Source: Chara braunii (lineage: Eukaryota > Streptophyta > Charophyceae > Charales > Characeae). From it: a stretch of DNA of 30,621 bases. The position numbers were made by a program, and so were the translations under genes. Numbering within the stretch: the first letter of the stretch is position 1; the number at the start of each line of letters is the position of its first letter. This document shows positions 8,911-19,664 of this stretch, one piece after another. Below the pieces are notes generated by a model. It was not told the origin of the DNA. It made no database searches and saw only the letters and a program-made list of their open reading frames with translations. The DNA lies in NCBI GenBank assembly GCA_003427395.1, contig BFEA01000321.1, positions 1,507,698 through 1,538,318 of the forward strand, given 5' to 3'.

Positions 8911-9844
8911 GCTGCCGCGAGACCTCCGGCCTTTGTTCTGAGCGTTTGGGTAGGCAAGGCAAATAGGCTCTGCACGGGGGCAGATTCCTTCCCTGCAGAG
9001 TCTAGGGCCTAGGATGTCCTGGACAAAGACCTCGAATCCTGCCCAGGACCAACGTCCGACTACGAAAACCCCAAAAAACAAACAATTAAACGGAAGGGTC
9101 TTCCTTATGCCACCCAGTCTTAACCTCTGAGTACGCCTTTAGCACGGGGCCCCTTAGGCCTCGCGAACATCCACCATAAGTACACCCAAGCATACACACA
9201 TAAAGGAGTTAGAGTTGCGATGATTACTTCTCACAGTCTCAGTGGGGTTCTCCACAACCATACGTATATATGTGATCGTAGGCAAGCAAAGTCCAAAATC
9301 TGAGCCACAAAACATACCTGCAATCACACCAAAGAACCAAAAAGCAGCCCACGCACTACACGGAGTAAACCCCAATCATTCTCAACGCTCATAGACCTCG
9401 CTTTAGCTATGCAAGCCCCAATCTCCTATCCAACTAACCATAATTAAATACTAAGTACCTTTGTTAAATGGTCATTCAATAAAAGGCTGGGTGAAACCTT
9501 AATAAAACAATAAAATCACCAGGGCTAAAGCCTTTTAGGTTGAGTGTGGAGGGTGAGTTGGAATTGAGTCATAAACCGACGAATCGGCAACCGACCTATT
9601 ATCAGTGATAACAGCAGATGATCCTTATAGGGTCGGGCCGAAACTAGTCAAAGTCCTGAATCAAACGTCCGAGAAAGGCCTGTACCATAAGACAGGTCAA
9701 TGTCCAAGCTAAATTATCAGCACATGGGGGATGAATCTCTATAGCACATCCTCACTCAAGATGTCTGCCAACTAATCCAAGCCTACCTCTAGCCAGTGCC
9801 CAAGCAAAGGTAGGCTAATGGCAGAATCGTCACCTGTCATAATA

Positions 9845-10165
9845 TAACCTATCTCCTTTAAACTGAAAAATTTCGGCAGCGCTTCTCGTAGGAAAAGTGT
9901 CATTTCAGAATTTGTATCAACCTGAATATGAAAACAGAAATAGCCTTTGACTTTCCACGCCCAATTTTGTCTAACTCTTTAAATTAGCAAAAATTTGGGC
10001 AGCACTCCCTCTATAAAAGAAGACTTCTCAGATTTTTACTAAGCCATATACGAACCTTAGACAAGTTGAACTTTGGAAAGTCAGAATTTTTGCTAACTCC
10101 TTGGATTTGCAGAAATTTCGGCAGCACTTCCCGTAGAGAAAGTAGCTTACCAAAATTTATACAAA
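9845..10165. repeat. Three diverged tandem units, about 123-bp period (left LTR)
   Basis: Three units start near 9845, 9968 and 10091. Each has CTAACTCyTT-like sequence, then AAATTTsGGCAGC, a CTTC/CTCC box, GTAGrrAAAG and a TTTGTA/TTTATAC end. The right LTR has the same array at about 27490-27800. Confidence 0.7.
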
Positions 10166-10456
10166 CCCAAGTATAACAAACGATCTCAGAAAATACGAGA
10201 ATTGATCTAAGTAAAATAAGGTCAACTCAGAAAATGCAAGAATCGACCTAACTCCTATCGCTCTCGCACGTGGCGAGTCTCTAAAACAACTACCTATCAA
10301 CCTGAAACTCGGACCAAGTAGTGATATCATTTAGCCACATGCAATACCAACTACAAAGGTCAGTACTTTCACCGGCCCCAAGTCAACTTAGCAAACAAAT
10401 AGTTCATCGTCTTTCACTGATTTAACCCTTTATACCCAACTTACATAGGGCATAAA

Positions 10457-11281
10457 GTCAGGCCATCCAATCTTATGGAACATGTCTGACCCAGCCATTG
10501 AATATGCACAAACAGGTTGCACAACTACTTCTCTTTTCCTTTGGGCATATGACTAAGTCATTCATCTTAGAAACAAACTCAGTCGCCTCGGACTATTTAA
10601 TATCCAAGTTATATATACCTTTATGAACTTAGTGTTCAAACGTTGGGCGTAGGACTGAGCCATTCATCTAGAAACAAAGCTCGGCCTACCCAAAGTTACC
10701 TTCAGTTATATTCTTAGTTATACTCTCTTCAACTTATGATAATCTATAGTCAGGTCATCCAATCTTATTGAACCCGTGCCTGACTAGTCTGTTCATAGAT
10801 AGAATAGTACAAAGTATAGCCAAGTTATAACTTCTCAGGTTCCAGCATGTTCGAGACATTGGGCCAGACCATCCAATCTTATGGAACATATCTGGCCCTT
10901 TGCCAGGTTCATTTCTCTCTAAACCATCTATGTGCAGCATGAGTCCAAAGTCATCTAATCTTATGGAACATGCTTTGTCCTCAGCAAGAATTACTCCCTC
11001 AGAATGAAACAGGAAGAGGCTGAGTCATCCAATCTTATGGAACTTGCTCAAACCTCCTCGACCAGAAACTAATAAAACAGAGTAAACCTCAACTAAACAC
11101 GGCAGCCAAGCCGTCCAATCTTATGGAACAGGCTTGGCCTCTAGAAGTCAACCACAGTCAAGCCCTCACATGTCAGAGCGATCAGACCGTCCAATCTTAT
11201 GGAACCTGTCTGACCCTCAATGTAATTCAAAAAGTAAAACACAACAGTCAGGCCATCCAATCTTATGGAACATGCCTGACT
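10457..11281. repeat. Ten-unit array of variable-stem, constant-loop hairpins (left LTR)
   Basis: Ten inverted repeats enclose a nearly constant loop (core CCAATCTTATGGAAC; units 2 and 3 have a CATTCATCTTAGAAAC variant). Arms: 10457-10463/10484-10490, 10551-10558/10577-10584, 10655-10660/10679-10684, 10747-10754/10779-10786, 10861-10868/10891-10898, 10946-10951/10972-10977, 11016-11025/11046-11056, 11105-11112/11131-11138, 11183-11188/11209-11214, 11246-11253/11274-11281. Stem sequences differ (GTCAGGC, GACTAAGT, CTGAGC, TAGTCAGG, GGGCCAGA, CAAAGT, GCCAAGCC, TCAGAC), yet most pair perfectly or with one exception. Inside the loop, YCRT and ATGG can form a short inner stem. Spacers of varied sequence separate units by about 63-114 bases. 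Function unknown. Confidence 0.85.
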
Positions 11282-11469
11282 CCACAGGACCCTTTCAATC
11301 TCAAGCAAAACTGCCTTTTTTCCACCCTTCCCCCAAATGCAAACCGCCTTTTTCCTGAGCAAGTATGCTTTCAGATAATCAAAAGAAACTGAAACTGAAA
11401 TTTTTCACGCATTCCTTTACTAAGCCTGAGTTGTATCCTGCCAGTCAAACTGAAGTCAACGTAGGGGTA

Positions 11470-11477
11470 CATGCAGT
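11470..11477. repeat. Left 8-bp target-site duplication
   Basis: CATGCAGT flanks the inserted element on the left. The same 8 bases occur once, uninterrupted, at 29112-29119 in the right LTR. Confidence 0.9.
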
Positions 11478-12548
11478 CAGGGTTGTCGAGCCCCGGCCCC
11501 GGGGCCCCGGCGGGGTTCCGGGGTTCCGGGGGTGGGCACCCCCAACCCCGGCTCCAGACCCCCCCGCAAAAAAAAAAAAATCAAAAAAAAAAAAAAAATC
11601 AAAATAAAAATAAANNNNNNNNNNNNNNNNNNNNNNNNNNNNNNNNNNNNNNNNNNNNNNNNNNNNNNNNNNNNNNNNNNNNNNNNNNNNNNNNNNNNNN
11701 NNNNNNNNNNNNNNNNNNNNNNNNNNNNNNNNNNNNNNNNNNNNNNNNNNNNNNNNNNNNNNNNNNNNNNNNNNNNNNNNNNNNNNNNNNNNNNNNNNNN
11801 NNNNNNNNNNNNNNNNNNNNNNNNNNNNNNNNNNNNNNNNNNNNNNNNNNNNNNNNNNNNNNNNNNNNNNNNNNNNNNNNNNNNNNNNNNNNNNNNNNNN
11901 NNNNNNNNNNNNNNNNNNNNNNNNNNNNNNNNNNNNNNNNNNNNNNNNNNNNNNNNNNNNNNNNNNNNNNNNNNNNNNNNNNNNNNNNNNNNNNNNNNNN
12001 NNNNNNNNNNNNNNNNNNNNNNNNNNNNNNNNNNNNNNNNNNNNNNNNNNNNNNNNNNNNNNNNNNNNNNNNNNNNNNNNNNNNNNNNNNNNNNNNNNNN
12101 NNNNNNNNNNNNNNNNNNNNNNNNNNNNNNNNNNNNNNNNNNNNNNNNNNNNNNNNNNNNNNNNNNNNNNNNNNNNNNNNNNNNNNNNNNNNNNNNNNNN
12201 NNNNNNNNNNNNNNNNNNNNNNNNNNNNNNNNNNNNNNNNNNNNNNNNNNNNNNNNNNNNNNNNNNNNNNNNNNNNNNNNNNNNNNNNNNNNNNNNNNNN
12301 NNNNNNNNNNNNNNNNNNNNNNNNNNNNNNNNNNNNNNNNNNNNNNNNNNNNNNNNNNNNNNNNNNNNNNNNNNNNNNNNNNNNNNNNNNNNNNNNNNNN
12401 NNNNNNNNNNNNNNNNNNNNNNNNNNNNNNNNNNNNNNNNNNNGGGTTGTTTTTGCGGGGGCGGGGGTCGGGTAGCCCCGCGGCAGGGGTCCAGGGTTGA
12501 AACCCCTACCCCGGCTTGGGCCCCGGGGATCCCCGCGTGACAACGCTG
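11478..12548. mobile_element. Non-autonomous hAT-type insertion (contains the assembly gap)
   Basis: The element begins CAGGGTTGTC and ends GACAACGCTG, giving terminal inverted repeats that match at 9 of the first 10 positions (CAGSGTTGTC). Further inward both ends are very G/C-rich and partly complementary. Exact 8-bp duplications (CATGCAGT) flank it, and the right LTR shows the empty site. TIRs beginning CAG and 8-bp duplications are hallmarks of the hAT superfamily. The visible parts (137 and 105 bases) carry no transposase; the middle is unknown sequence of nominal length 829. An A-rich stretch (11570-11614) borders the gap. Confidence 0.88.
11615..12443. other. Assembly gap (829 N)
   Basis: All bases are N. 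ORFs that appear to cross it are not real evidence of coding. Confidence 1.
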
Positions 12549-12556
12549 CATGCAGT
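12549..12556. repeat. Right 8-bp target-site duplication
   Basis: CATGCAGT, identical to 11470-11477. Confidence 0.9.
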
Positions 12557-14021
12557 ATACTCAGTCAAACATAGCAAGATGTACAGATAGGGGTTATACC
12601 TGGGCATATAGAGGGGACGCAATGGTTACCTTCCAATTCCCTGCCTCCAGAACTCCTCCTAAGTCCCGGCAGAGCTCCCTCAATCGGCGGGGCGAACCTC
12701 CCTTTGAGGCCTTGGCGCGGATTACGGGTTGCAATCCCGCCTGCCGCCTTCCTCTCAGAACCAGTGGACTAGACTCAGAGTAAGAAGGGCGGAAAGAGAT
12801 AGTTTTGAGACTCTCTGATCCCGGGATGGTGCACTCGGACTCGCATGAGAGGGCCTTGATACCTTGCTACGCCCAAGGGCCCCGCAATGGCGGCCAACTT
12901 GCAACAGCTTGGTCAAGCTCCCGACGTCAACTGCCAAGGTCACCCCTTTGCCGACCCCTTAGTTCGTGACGCTCACTCTCCTTCCCGACTCATCCACTCC
13001 TCAAAGTCCAGACGTCGCTGCACAGCAGACCGCAATAGTCATCAAACAACCGCGGCGGTATGCAGTACTATAAAGTAGCGTGTGGTCACGGGCGTCAGTG
13101 TGCAACAACTATCCACCGCACGCCCGCAGTATGCAGCGATACTGCAGTACCATAAAGTAATACGCAGTAGCCAGAAGGTAAGCGTGTGACTCGGCTGTTG
13201 GTTTTTCATCTACCACTTTGCAACTGTCTGATTAGCGCACCATATGACGAGTCCCACTAGACTTCGCGGATGAACAGTTCTCAGACTGTCATACGAGCAA
13301 CCAAGCCCCCCGGCAACTGTGCAGTGCCATGTGAGTGGTAGCTACATATCGTAGCGTAGTCTCCGACAGAAGACGCAGCAACCTGCTGCGTGTACTACCT
13401 GATATAGCAGAAAGTTCAATAAGGACAATTTCTACACCACGCCAAATGTGTCGCAACTGTAGTAGTATCACCTCATAACTACGCCTCTCAGAGCCAGTAA
13501 TACCAGTCCGACATCAGCAGCAGTCCCACTACAGACGACTAGTAACACCCATTTCCAGTCCTCACTGCAAGTCCCGACTGGCCTTGCTGCCATGCACAGT
13601 CCAGGAATGACACAAATCCTGAACATGTAGACTAAACCCTCCTCTCCCCTTTTCACTCTGTCCACAAACGCCCCTGACCGCTCGACGGGGTCGGATTCAT
13701 TTACCCTTAGGAAAACGTAACTACAGGGAGAAAGCCTATTATTACGGTCATGGGTACGCCAAGGCAGAGAATGCCCCTCCCGGAAACAGGCACAATCGAA
13801 CGGGGGTCAGCACATGAGCGCTTACCTCCCCTTCAGCCAATCCGCTCCTCATCCCATCATCTCACCCCCCCGCTCCTCTTTCGTACGGTCCCTGGTCGCC
13901 TAACCGCGCTCGGCCGCTATTACGGCCGGGTCGCCAAAAGAAGAGTCAAGTCCGTCGGATGAAGGTTGTAACCGGGTATGGCAGCCGTGGTGACACCGAC
14001 GCTATGACGAGCGAAGGGTGA

Positions 14022-14031
14022 CCTTTCCTTC
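14022..14031 (-). other. Polypurine tract
   Basis: On the - strand GAAGGAAAGG lies directly before the LTR start (TCACCCTTCGC). This is the expected site for priming plus-strand DNA synthesis. Its position supports the LTR edge at 14021. Confidence 0.75.
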
Positions 14032-17000
14032 ACGAGCGGGAGGTCTGCATTGAACTCCCGCCTCGTCGCCCTCCCCACTACCTCCGCGCGCACTCAAGGA
14101 AAGACAGAGAAGAAGCGACTTCGGCTGATAGGACTGGTCAGGGTAGGGATGAATCTACAGCAAAAGCAAGTCTAGATACACCAACTCTTTACTAGTCCGT
14201 TCCTGAGCGCAACTTTCATTATTAGCAGCATAAAATCTACTCCCTTAGCCCTCAATCTGAGCTCACCATCGAATTCGCCATGGCAGAAAACCTTTGTCTT
14301 GCACCTTAGATCGTCGAAAACGGTCAAGAAGTGACCGATTTATCGCCATTTTGCTCCCCTCCTTTCCTCCTCCCACCATCATCCCGCGCAACTACTTCTC
14401 TACTAACCTCGTTTTCTACTAACCGATCATCCAAACTAAGTTTACCAATCGACCCGCCATGGCCCAAAATGTTGGGAGCGAACCTTTATTCGCCCGTTTC
14501 CGTCGAGAAACGGGCGCAGAGTTGCCTGCCCCTCGCCATAGCTCGCTACTTCCCCGCTGCTATGCTCCGCCCAACTGCGCATGCACCTTGCGCGACAAGC
14601 AGCCCAGGTTCATTCTCTTCTCCGCTGTCTCCCCCAGCGCCCGTCGCCCTGCCGCAGTGTCGTCCGCTATGCTAGCGCAGCGCCTGCTATCCCTGTAACC
14701 CGCTCCCTCTACCCGACGACCCCCAGTTACTCCTTGGCACCGTCGCCCGACCCCCTTCTCCGCCATCTCTAATCCCGAAAGCACTAGGCGCAGGGCCAGG
14801 TCCCGGTTTACTCACCCCATTCCTGCCGCGCCTGTAGTGCTCCGCTCCTCAACACTGTGCTGTCGTTGCCCACGCATGCATCTTGTACCGGATCCCGTTC
14901 GGATCCGCCCTTCTCTTTGCCTTTCTCGTACCAACCGTGCCTGGCTCCCCCATTCCCGTTGTCGTCACCCGGTTTCCCACACCGCGCGGCCGACAACATC
15001 TAACTTCCCAAAAACCTCTTGCTGTCGGACCCGCCCTCGACTTTATGCGTGCCCTTCGTGCCCAGCGGCCACGCCGATCTTCCCCGTACCGTTCTGATTT
15101 TTTTCGGGCGCCCCCAAGGACCCTCTTACCAGGGCAGTGCCCCGTGGCCTCTCGGTGCGCCGTCGCTACCACCGTCCCGTGCGCCACTCCTACCGCCGGT
15201 CGCGTGGGCCAACCAAGCAAACTTTTTTTTATCCCTTATCCAAATCCGAAATACGGCCCGGGTCGGTCGACTAGACCGACCGCCCACTCAACCAGAAAAA
15301 TCACACGCGCGTTTTAAAACTGCGCGCCCACATACCTCCTAACTTACTCTAGTCGGGTCCCGGACACAGTCACGCCTCACACGGCCCATTTTGACGAAAC
15401 CCATTACTCCTGTCATCTGCAAAAACCAGGGCGGATACCCTTGTAAGGGTATTCGCGCCGACAGCCTATCGGACTATATTAAGCGACGTGCCCGTCGCTA
15501 CGCCAAATTAGAAAGTTATAAATTCATCCACGCTCCAAATGCTGACGAGAATGGAACCAATCCGATTAGCCGACAGACTCAGGGTTGAGGCCTCCAACAA
15601 TCTACGCCGACATAACTATATGCCACCAGGGTTTCAACCTGGGTTTCCATTGTCCTGACACTAGGACGCCGATGTATTACGCATCAATACTACAGCATAA
15701 GTTCCAAAGACCACCTCAAACAGTTCTCTCCCCTTCGTCCTAGACAAACGCCGGCTTCTCGTTGAGTGCCCCTGTTAGACTCTTTCTCATAAGCAGAGTC
15801 ATACCCAGGGGTGCGGGCCTTAAACGAGACCTCAGAAGGTACTATCGCCTTCCTCGCAAAAATCGTCACACTCAAACATATATGTATACGTATACTTAAA
15901 TCTTCTCTCAGCCTTTTCTGCAGTGTAGTACATGAAGGCTAGGTCTTCGTCCTGGCCCACCATAGCCTGGTCGATCGAGCCAGGTCTACGGCCTATCGCA
16001 TTGTTAGATTAGCGACAGTACCCTTCGTTGGTTACGCAACGATAGGTCCTCTCCTGATAAGCATTCAATCAGGACGACCAGACGACTCGACTCGTATACC
16101 CTGCCATTCCATCGGAGTAATTTCCCTGAGGTGTGCATAACCCCTTAAACTCTTACCCCGTTGGTAGGCATGGGCCCGCAGCCAGGTTGTGCTGGCTTGC
16201 CGTCATCCAATAGGGGTTGCGCCCTAGAGGTGCTAACCTTTACCGTTTAGCTTGGTATTCCCCAATATGCCTTTAGGATTAGCACAGGTGTCTAGACGGT
16301 GCATCGCAAAACAGACCACAGGCCCGCTGCAGGACTACGCAGGGGTCTGCCTCACTTTTAAGGGTATTTACCAGCCCCCTATGGGACAGCATAGAAGGCA
16401 CGGCCCCTTCTCACAATCACAAACAAATTCACCGCTAGGCTCACACGAGGCCGTGGCCCGCTGACTTGATCAGAGACAGCAGACCACACATCCCATGACA
16501 TCTTAATGCGCTGACTTACGACCTTCTCAGCTCCACCAATGATTCGAAGTGTAATTCTGGTTCCTCTCGTCAGACTTTATCACTCAAACATTGCTTACCA
16601 TGTCATTAAATCTATTAACCGCCCCTCGCACGAAGGAGGTTTCTTCCAATAGGTCTCTCAGTCACCCCTCTCTTTTATAGGATGGGCTATCATGCAACCT
16701 GGTTTTTATAACCCTGCCCTCTTTGAGGATGGGTCTGTCAGTAAACAACTTTTTCACCTTCCATGATCTGAAGGGGTCTCAACCACAGAACAACTCAATT
16801 GAGAGGCCTACTTATGGGTCTCCTTCACAACTCGACCATAAACATTCGGCATGGTAAGCATTCGAGCCTTATAGGCTCACAAGACCCCCTTAGGGTCCTC
16901 ACACATCTGTCACAAAACAACCGCACTGCCTCCTCTTATACTCGGCCATTTCACCTGCCCAAAGGCAGATCGCACGAGTATACCGAGGAGTAGACGGTAT

Positions 17001-17609
17001 CACATTCACGCAGTACAAAATACATGAGATGTATCCCACACATCTCTCGCACAAAACCATCATACATTGGGATAAAACCACACGTGTGAGAGTGATCGTG
17101 ATCGCCACAAGAGTAAATCTCACAGAGTCTCGGATCAAAATGTACTTGGGAGCAAAATATCTCCCTCAAGTCTCAATACAAGTACTCAACTCACGCCCTC
17201 AACACCCAACTCGCAGGATGAAGTTAGGAATAGAATGTCTGCCTCGGGAACAACCCAAATACTCAGTTCACTGTTTCACTCCACAGGGTAAACTCACGCC
17301 CCAAGTGTTATGGGCTCTCAGGACCCACTCAAAATATAAACAAGGTTTTTAAATCCCCAGAACTAATGTACAAGTTGCATAGTCACAGGTATCACACAAC
17401 TAAATCTCACCTCCTAAATCGTATCACACACACCAAAAGGCTCAACCCGATCAAGCACTCCCACCTATGTATGCACAACTAGATAGGACTCTCTCGGTGG
17501 ACTCAAGCATGCACACCTCTAGATCCTACTCGACTGACTCAAAGTATATACACCCCTAACCCGGCCTCTGCGTACATAGGAACCCTAGTCCTACTGTCAT
17601 ATAGGCGGG
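14032..17609. other. Internal non-coding region of the retrotransposon
   Basis: About 3.6 kb lie between the last ORF and the 3' LTR. The part 14330-15350 is C-rich, with Pro/Arg/Ser-rich ORFs on both strands that look like composition artefacts. From 15400 to 16900 short hairpins are dense, for example ATACCCTT/AAGGGTAT (15435-15452), TCGTTG/CAACGA (16025-16042), CCTGAT/ATCAGG (16053-16073), AGCCAG/CTGGCT (16180-16197), GAGCCT/AGGCTC (16864-16878) and GACCC/GGGTC (16883-16897). From 17000 to 17600 the sequence is plain. No gene is supported. Confidence 0.6.
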
Positions 17610-18598
17610 TCAGTCCCTACTCCCTCGTGACCTCCTGGTTCTGCCTATAAAGTTGTGCCTACCCCCATCTGGAGCTCGCTCCACCACTCGCCCCTGTCTA
17701 TCATACATCCTTCCACCACTCTCCGTCACTTTCCCAGCTGCCTTGTTCTTAAGGAACTTTGGACACTCAAGGGCTCTTTGAACGCCACGCTTGCAGAAGA
17801 AGCACTGGTCATCCGACCTCTTTTGACACCTCCTCTGCTCGTGATCCGGCGAAACTCCACCTGCTCAAGTTCGCGGGTAGGAGGTAGCTCCACTACCTGA
17901 GCCGGCCCCGTGGCCTGAACTGGCTCCACCGTCTGGGCGGGTTCCAGTGACCCCTCTCGCTGCGCCAAGGCCTTCCGGCCTCCCCTAGTCGTAATAGTCC
18001 CTCTTGCCTCTGGATCCCGTGGCCTCTTACTCCTCTGACGCCTCTCCACCCTAGGCTCCGGCCTCTCCGGCTCTGGCCGTTGAAATGCCTGCCTCAGCTG
18101 AGCCTGACAGTCCTCCCAATCACGCGCCCTATCTTGAATCTGCCTTGCCAGTGGCCTCTCCGCCCTCCATGTCCAGAGGGGCAATGTCTGCATCCACTCC
18201 TCATGTCCAGTTCCCTGATCGCGCATATACTGCTCATAGGTCGGGATGAACTCCTCCGCATTGCCTTCCTCCAGTCGAATAGGCAACCCATCCCGTTCCA
18301 ACGGCGAAGCCCTCAGCACCTACATCCTCGCCTCTACATCCTGCCAGGTCCAAACCTCCTCCCGGATATGTGCGATTGGCTCCTCAAAGCACCCAACGCC
18401 CCTTAGATGTCGTATCCTCTCCAAGGTGGACCATCCCTCTCGTGCCGCATGAGCCTGGTAGGCGTCTAGAAAGAGCTTTATGTTACCATCATCAAAGACA
18501 GGCGTGGATTCTCTCCCAGGCGATCTGCGCGAGTCATCCCCTCCTGATGCTCCAGGGGGCCTCTGTCGTGGCCGTGCGCCCCTCCCGCCCCTCTACAT
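17610..18598 (-). pseudogene. Second Gag-like ORF downstream of integrase, broken
   Basis: ATG at 18598; TAG at 18593 as the second codon; TAG at 18320; frame shifts near 17830; ends at TGA 17610. The product starts with an Arg/Gly-rich basic segment, then a helical domain (FDDGNIKLFLDAYQAH, LERIRHLRGVGCFEE, TWQDVEARM) that parallels the capsid region of the first Gag (GERVSDWLDLVEQ, KFQRIMRYVF, WARFRELML). A charged Pro/Glu/Arg-rich stretch and a zinc-knuckle remnant, CFFCKRGVQRALEC (C-x2-C-x4-Q-x4-C, Gln where His is expected), follow. I infer a capsid/nucleocapsid-like protein made separately from the main polyprotein. A splice-acceptor-like sequence lies 22 bases before its ATG. Other readings, such as a chance resemblance in an accessory protein, cannot be excluded. 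Confidence 0.65.
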
Positions 18599-18785
18599 GG
18601 CTGTCTTCGAAAAGTCAGACCTGCACATCAGGCGAGAGAAGCAAGCAGGTACACAACAAGGTTAGCCATCATCCCATCAAGCTTTATGATAACACACATG
18701 CCCTTTCCTACTCCCCTACCTGACCTAACCATAGCATGCAATACCTCAAGGACTAGTTCATTATGAAGAATGTAGAGCTCCTTAC
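18599..18785 (-). other. Possible intron between integrase and the second ORF
   Basis: On the - strand GTAAGG (18785-18780) follows the integrase stop directly. A pyrimidine-rich stretch ending TGATGTGCAG (AG at 18622-18621) precedes the second ORF by 22 bases. Together they would define a 165-base intron; the acceptor could also serve a distant donor in the leader. This is prediction from consensus only. Confidence 0.35.
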
Positions 18786-19664
18786 CTATTCCCTGGCCAC
18801 GAACTTCTTCAACCTGGTCCCTGACACCCAATCCTGCCATCCTGTCCCATCCAACTCCTTGATCTGATAGGCTCCAAACTCACCACACCTCAAGACTTTA
18901 TAGGGCCCCATCCATCTCTTGTCGAGCTTCCTCGACCATTGCTTATCCAGGGAGGAGTCGTACAGTAATACGACATCCCCTACTGCCAATGGCTCCTTCC
19001 TTACTCGTGCCATCTGGTCCCATCTCATCTTGTCCTCCATGCGATTCCTCTCTACCTGACCAGCGGCCTCTCGCAGCCTTTCCTCGGCAGCCCCAACTTG
19101 CCGCGCTCGGATATCGAGTAGTTCTTCGAAGGATAGGTTCACTTCCAAGTCTTGGCGCCTCCACGTCTTCAAGAAACTCTCTATGAGAAATGTGGCATGT
19201 CTTCCGTACCATAGTGTGGCTGGTGCGTACTTGGTAGTCCTCTTCACCGTGATATTTTTTACGAAGAAAGCCGCTCGCAGGAACTTCGGCCACTGACCAG
19301 GCTTGCCCTCTGTCCATTTAGCCAAGAGGTTTGTGATGGTACTGTACCCCCTCTCCACCGGAGCGTTCGCTTGAGGATGCGCGGTCGTAGTATAGTTAGC
19401 CACTATGCCATACCCTGCGAGCAAGGTTCGCACCTCATTACAAGTGAACTCCGATCCTCGGTCCATCACGAACTCCTTGACAAAGGGATAGCGTAAGTAA
19501 TACTCCTCAATGCAATTTGCCAAAACTGGGCCAGTCTTCGTCTGGATAGCACGACCGTCCACAAACCCAGTAAGGTTATCCCGTGCATCGAAGATGTAAT
19601 TACACCCATTCTCCCCAGCTGGCATGAACAACAGGTCCAGGTGTACGACCGCACCCACTTCCCT
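18786..19664 (-). pseudogene. pol: pol segment: integrase catalytic core and C-terminus
   Basis: Continues in the same frame as the segment to its right, from which a TAG at 19665 separates it. Counting from the GTG at 19658, the core shows Asp8 (HLDLLFMP), Asp66 (VMDRGSEF) and Glu102 (NAPVERGYST), with exactly 35 residues between the last two. This is the D-D-35-E triad that inserts retroelement DNA into the genome. A GPY/F-type module (KRWMGPYKVLRCGEFGAYQI) lies near the C-terminus. The frame ends at TAG 18786. No chromodomain follows. This 290-residue stretch has no internal stop and is the best-preserved part of pol. Confidence 0.88.

Larger units (their letters stand above)
8090..14021 (-). 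repeat. Left LTR (3' LTR), interrupted by a hAT-type insertion
   Basis: This copy matches 25713-30552 nearly end to end, beginning at GTCGAGCGCATCGG and ending at GCGAAGGGTGA. After removing the 1071-base insertion and one 8-base target duplication it is about 4.85 kb. In the first 270 or so bases I counted about 20 differences from the right copy, so divergence is several percent. It ends next to the polypurine tract at 14022. It contains a row of three hairpins (8831-8910), a 3-unit tandem repeat (9845-10165) and the ten-hairpin array (10457-11281). The ORFs inside are short and not supported as genes. Confidence 0.92.

Noticed and set aside
10457-11281. CRISPR array, because of regularly spaced conserved words
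   Set aside because: The constant part lies inside hairpins whose flanks vary by unit, spacing is uneven (63-114 bases), the DNA is eukaryotic retrotransposon LTR, and no cas-like gene is present.
11445-12551. Long ORFs across 11445-12551 on both strands
   Set aside because: They are open only because the assembly gap of N contains no stop codons.
14331-15342. Pro/Arg/Ser-rich ORFs, + strand
   Set aside because: Several overlapping frames are open on both strands in C-rich DNA. There is no motif, and they lie inside the retrotransposon's non-coding part.
15391-15588. 65-codon ORF, + strand
   Set aside because: It lacks a convincing start (it opens on ACG), contains a hairpin, and resembles nothing I know.
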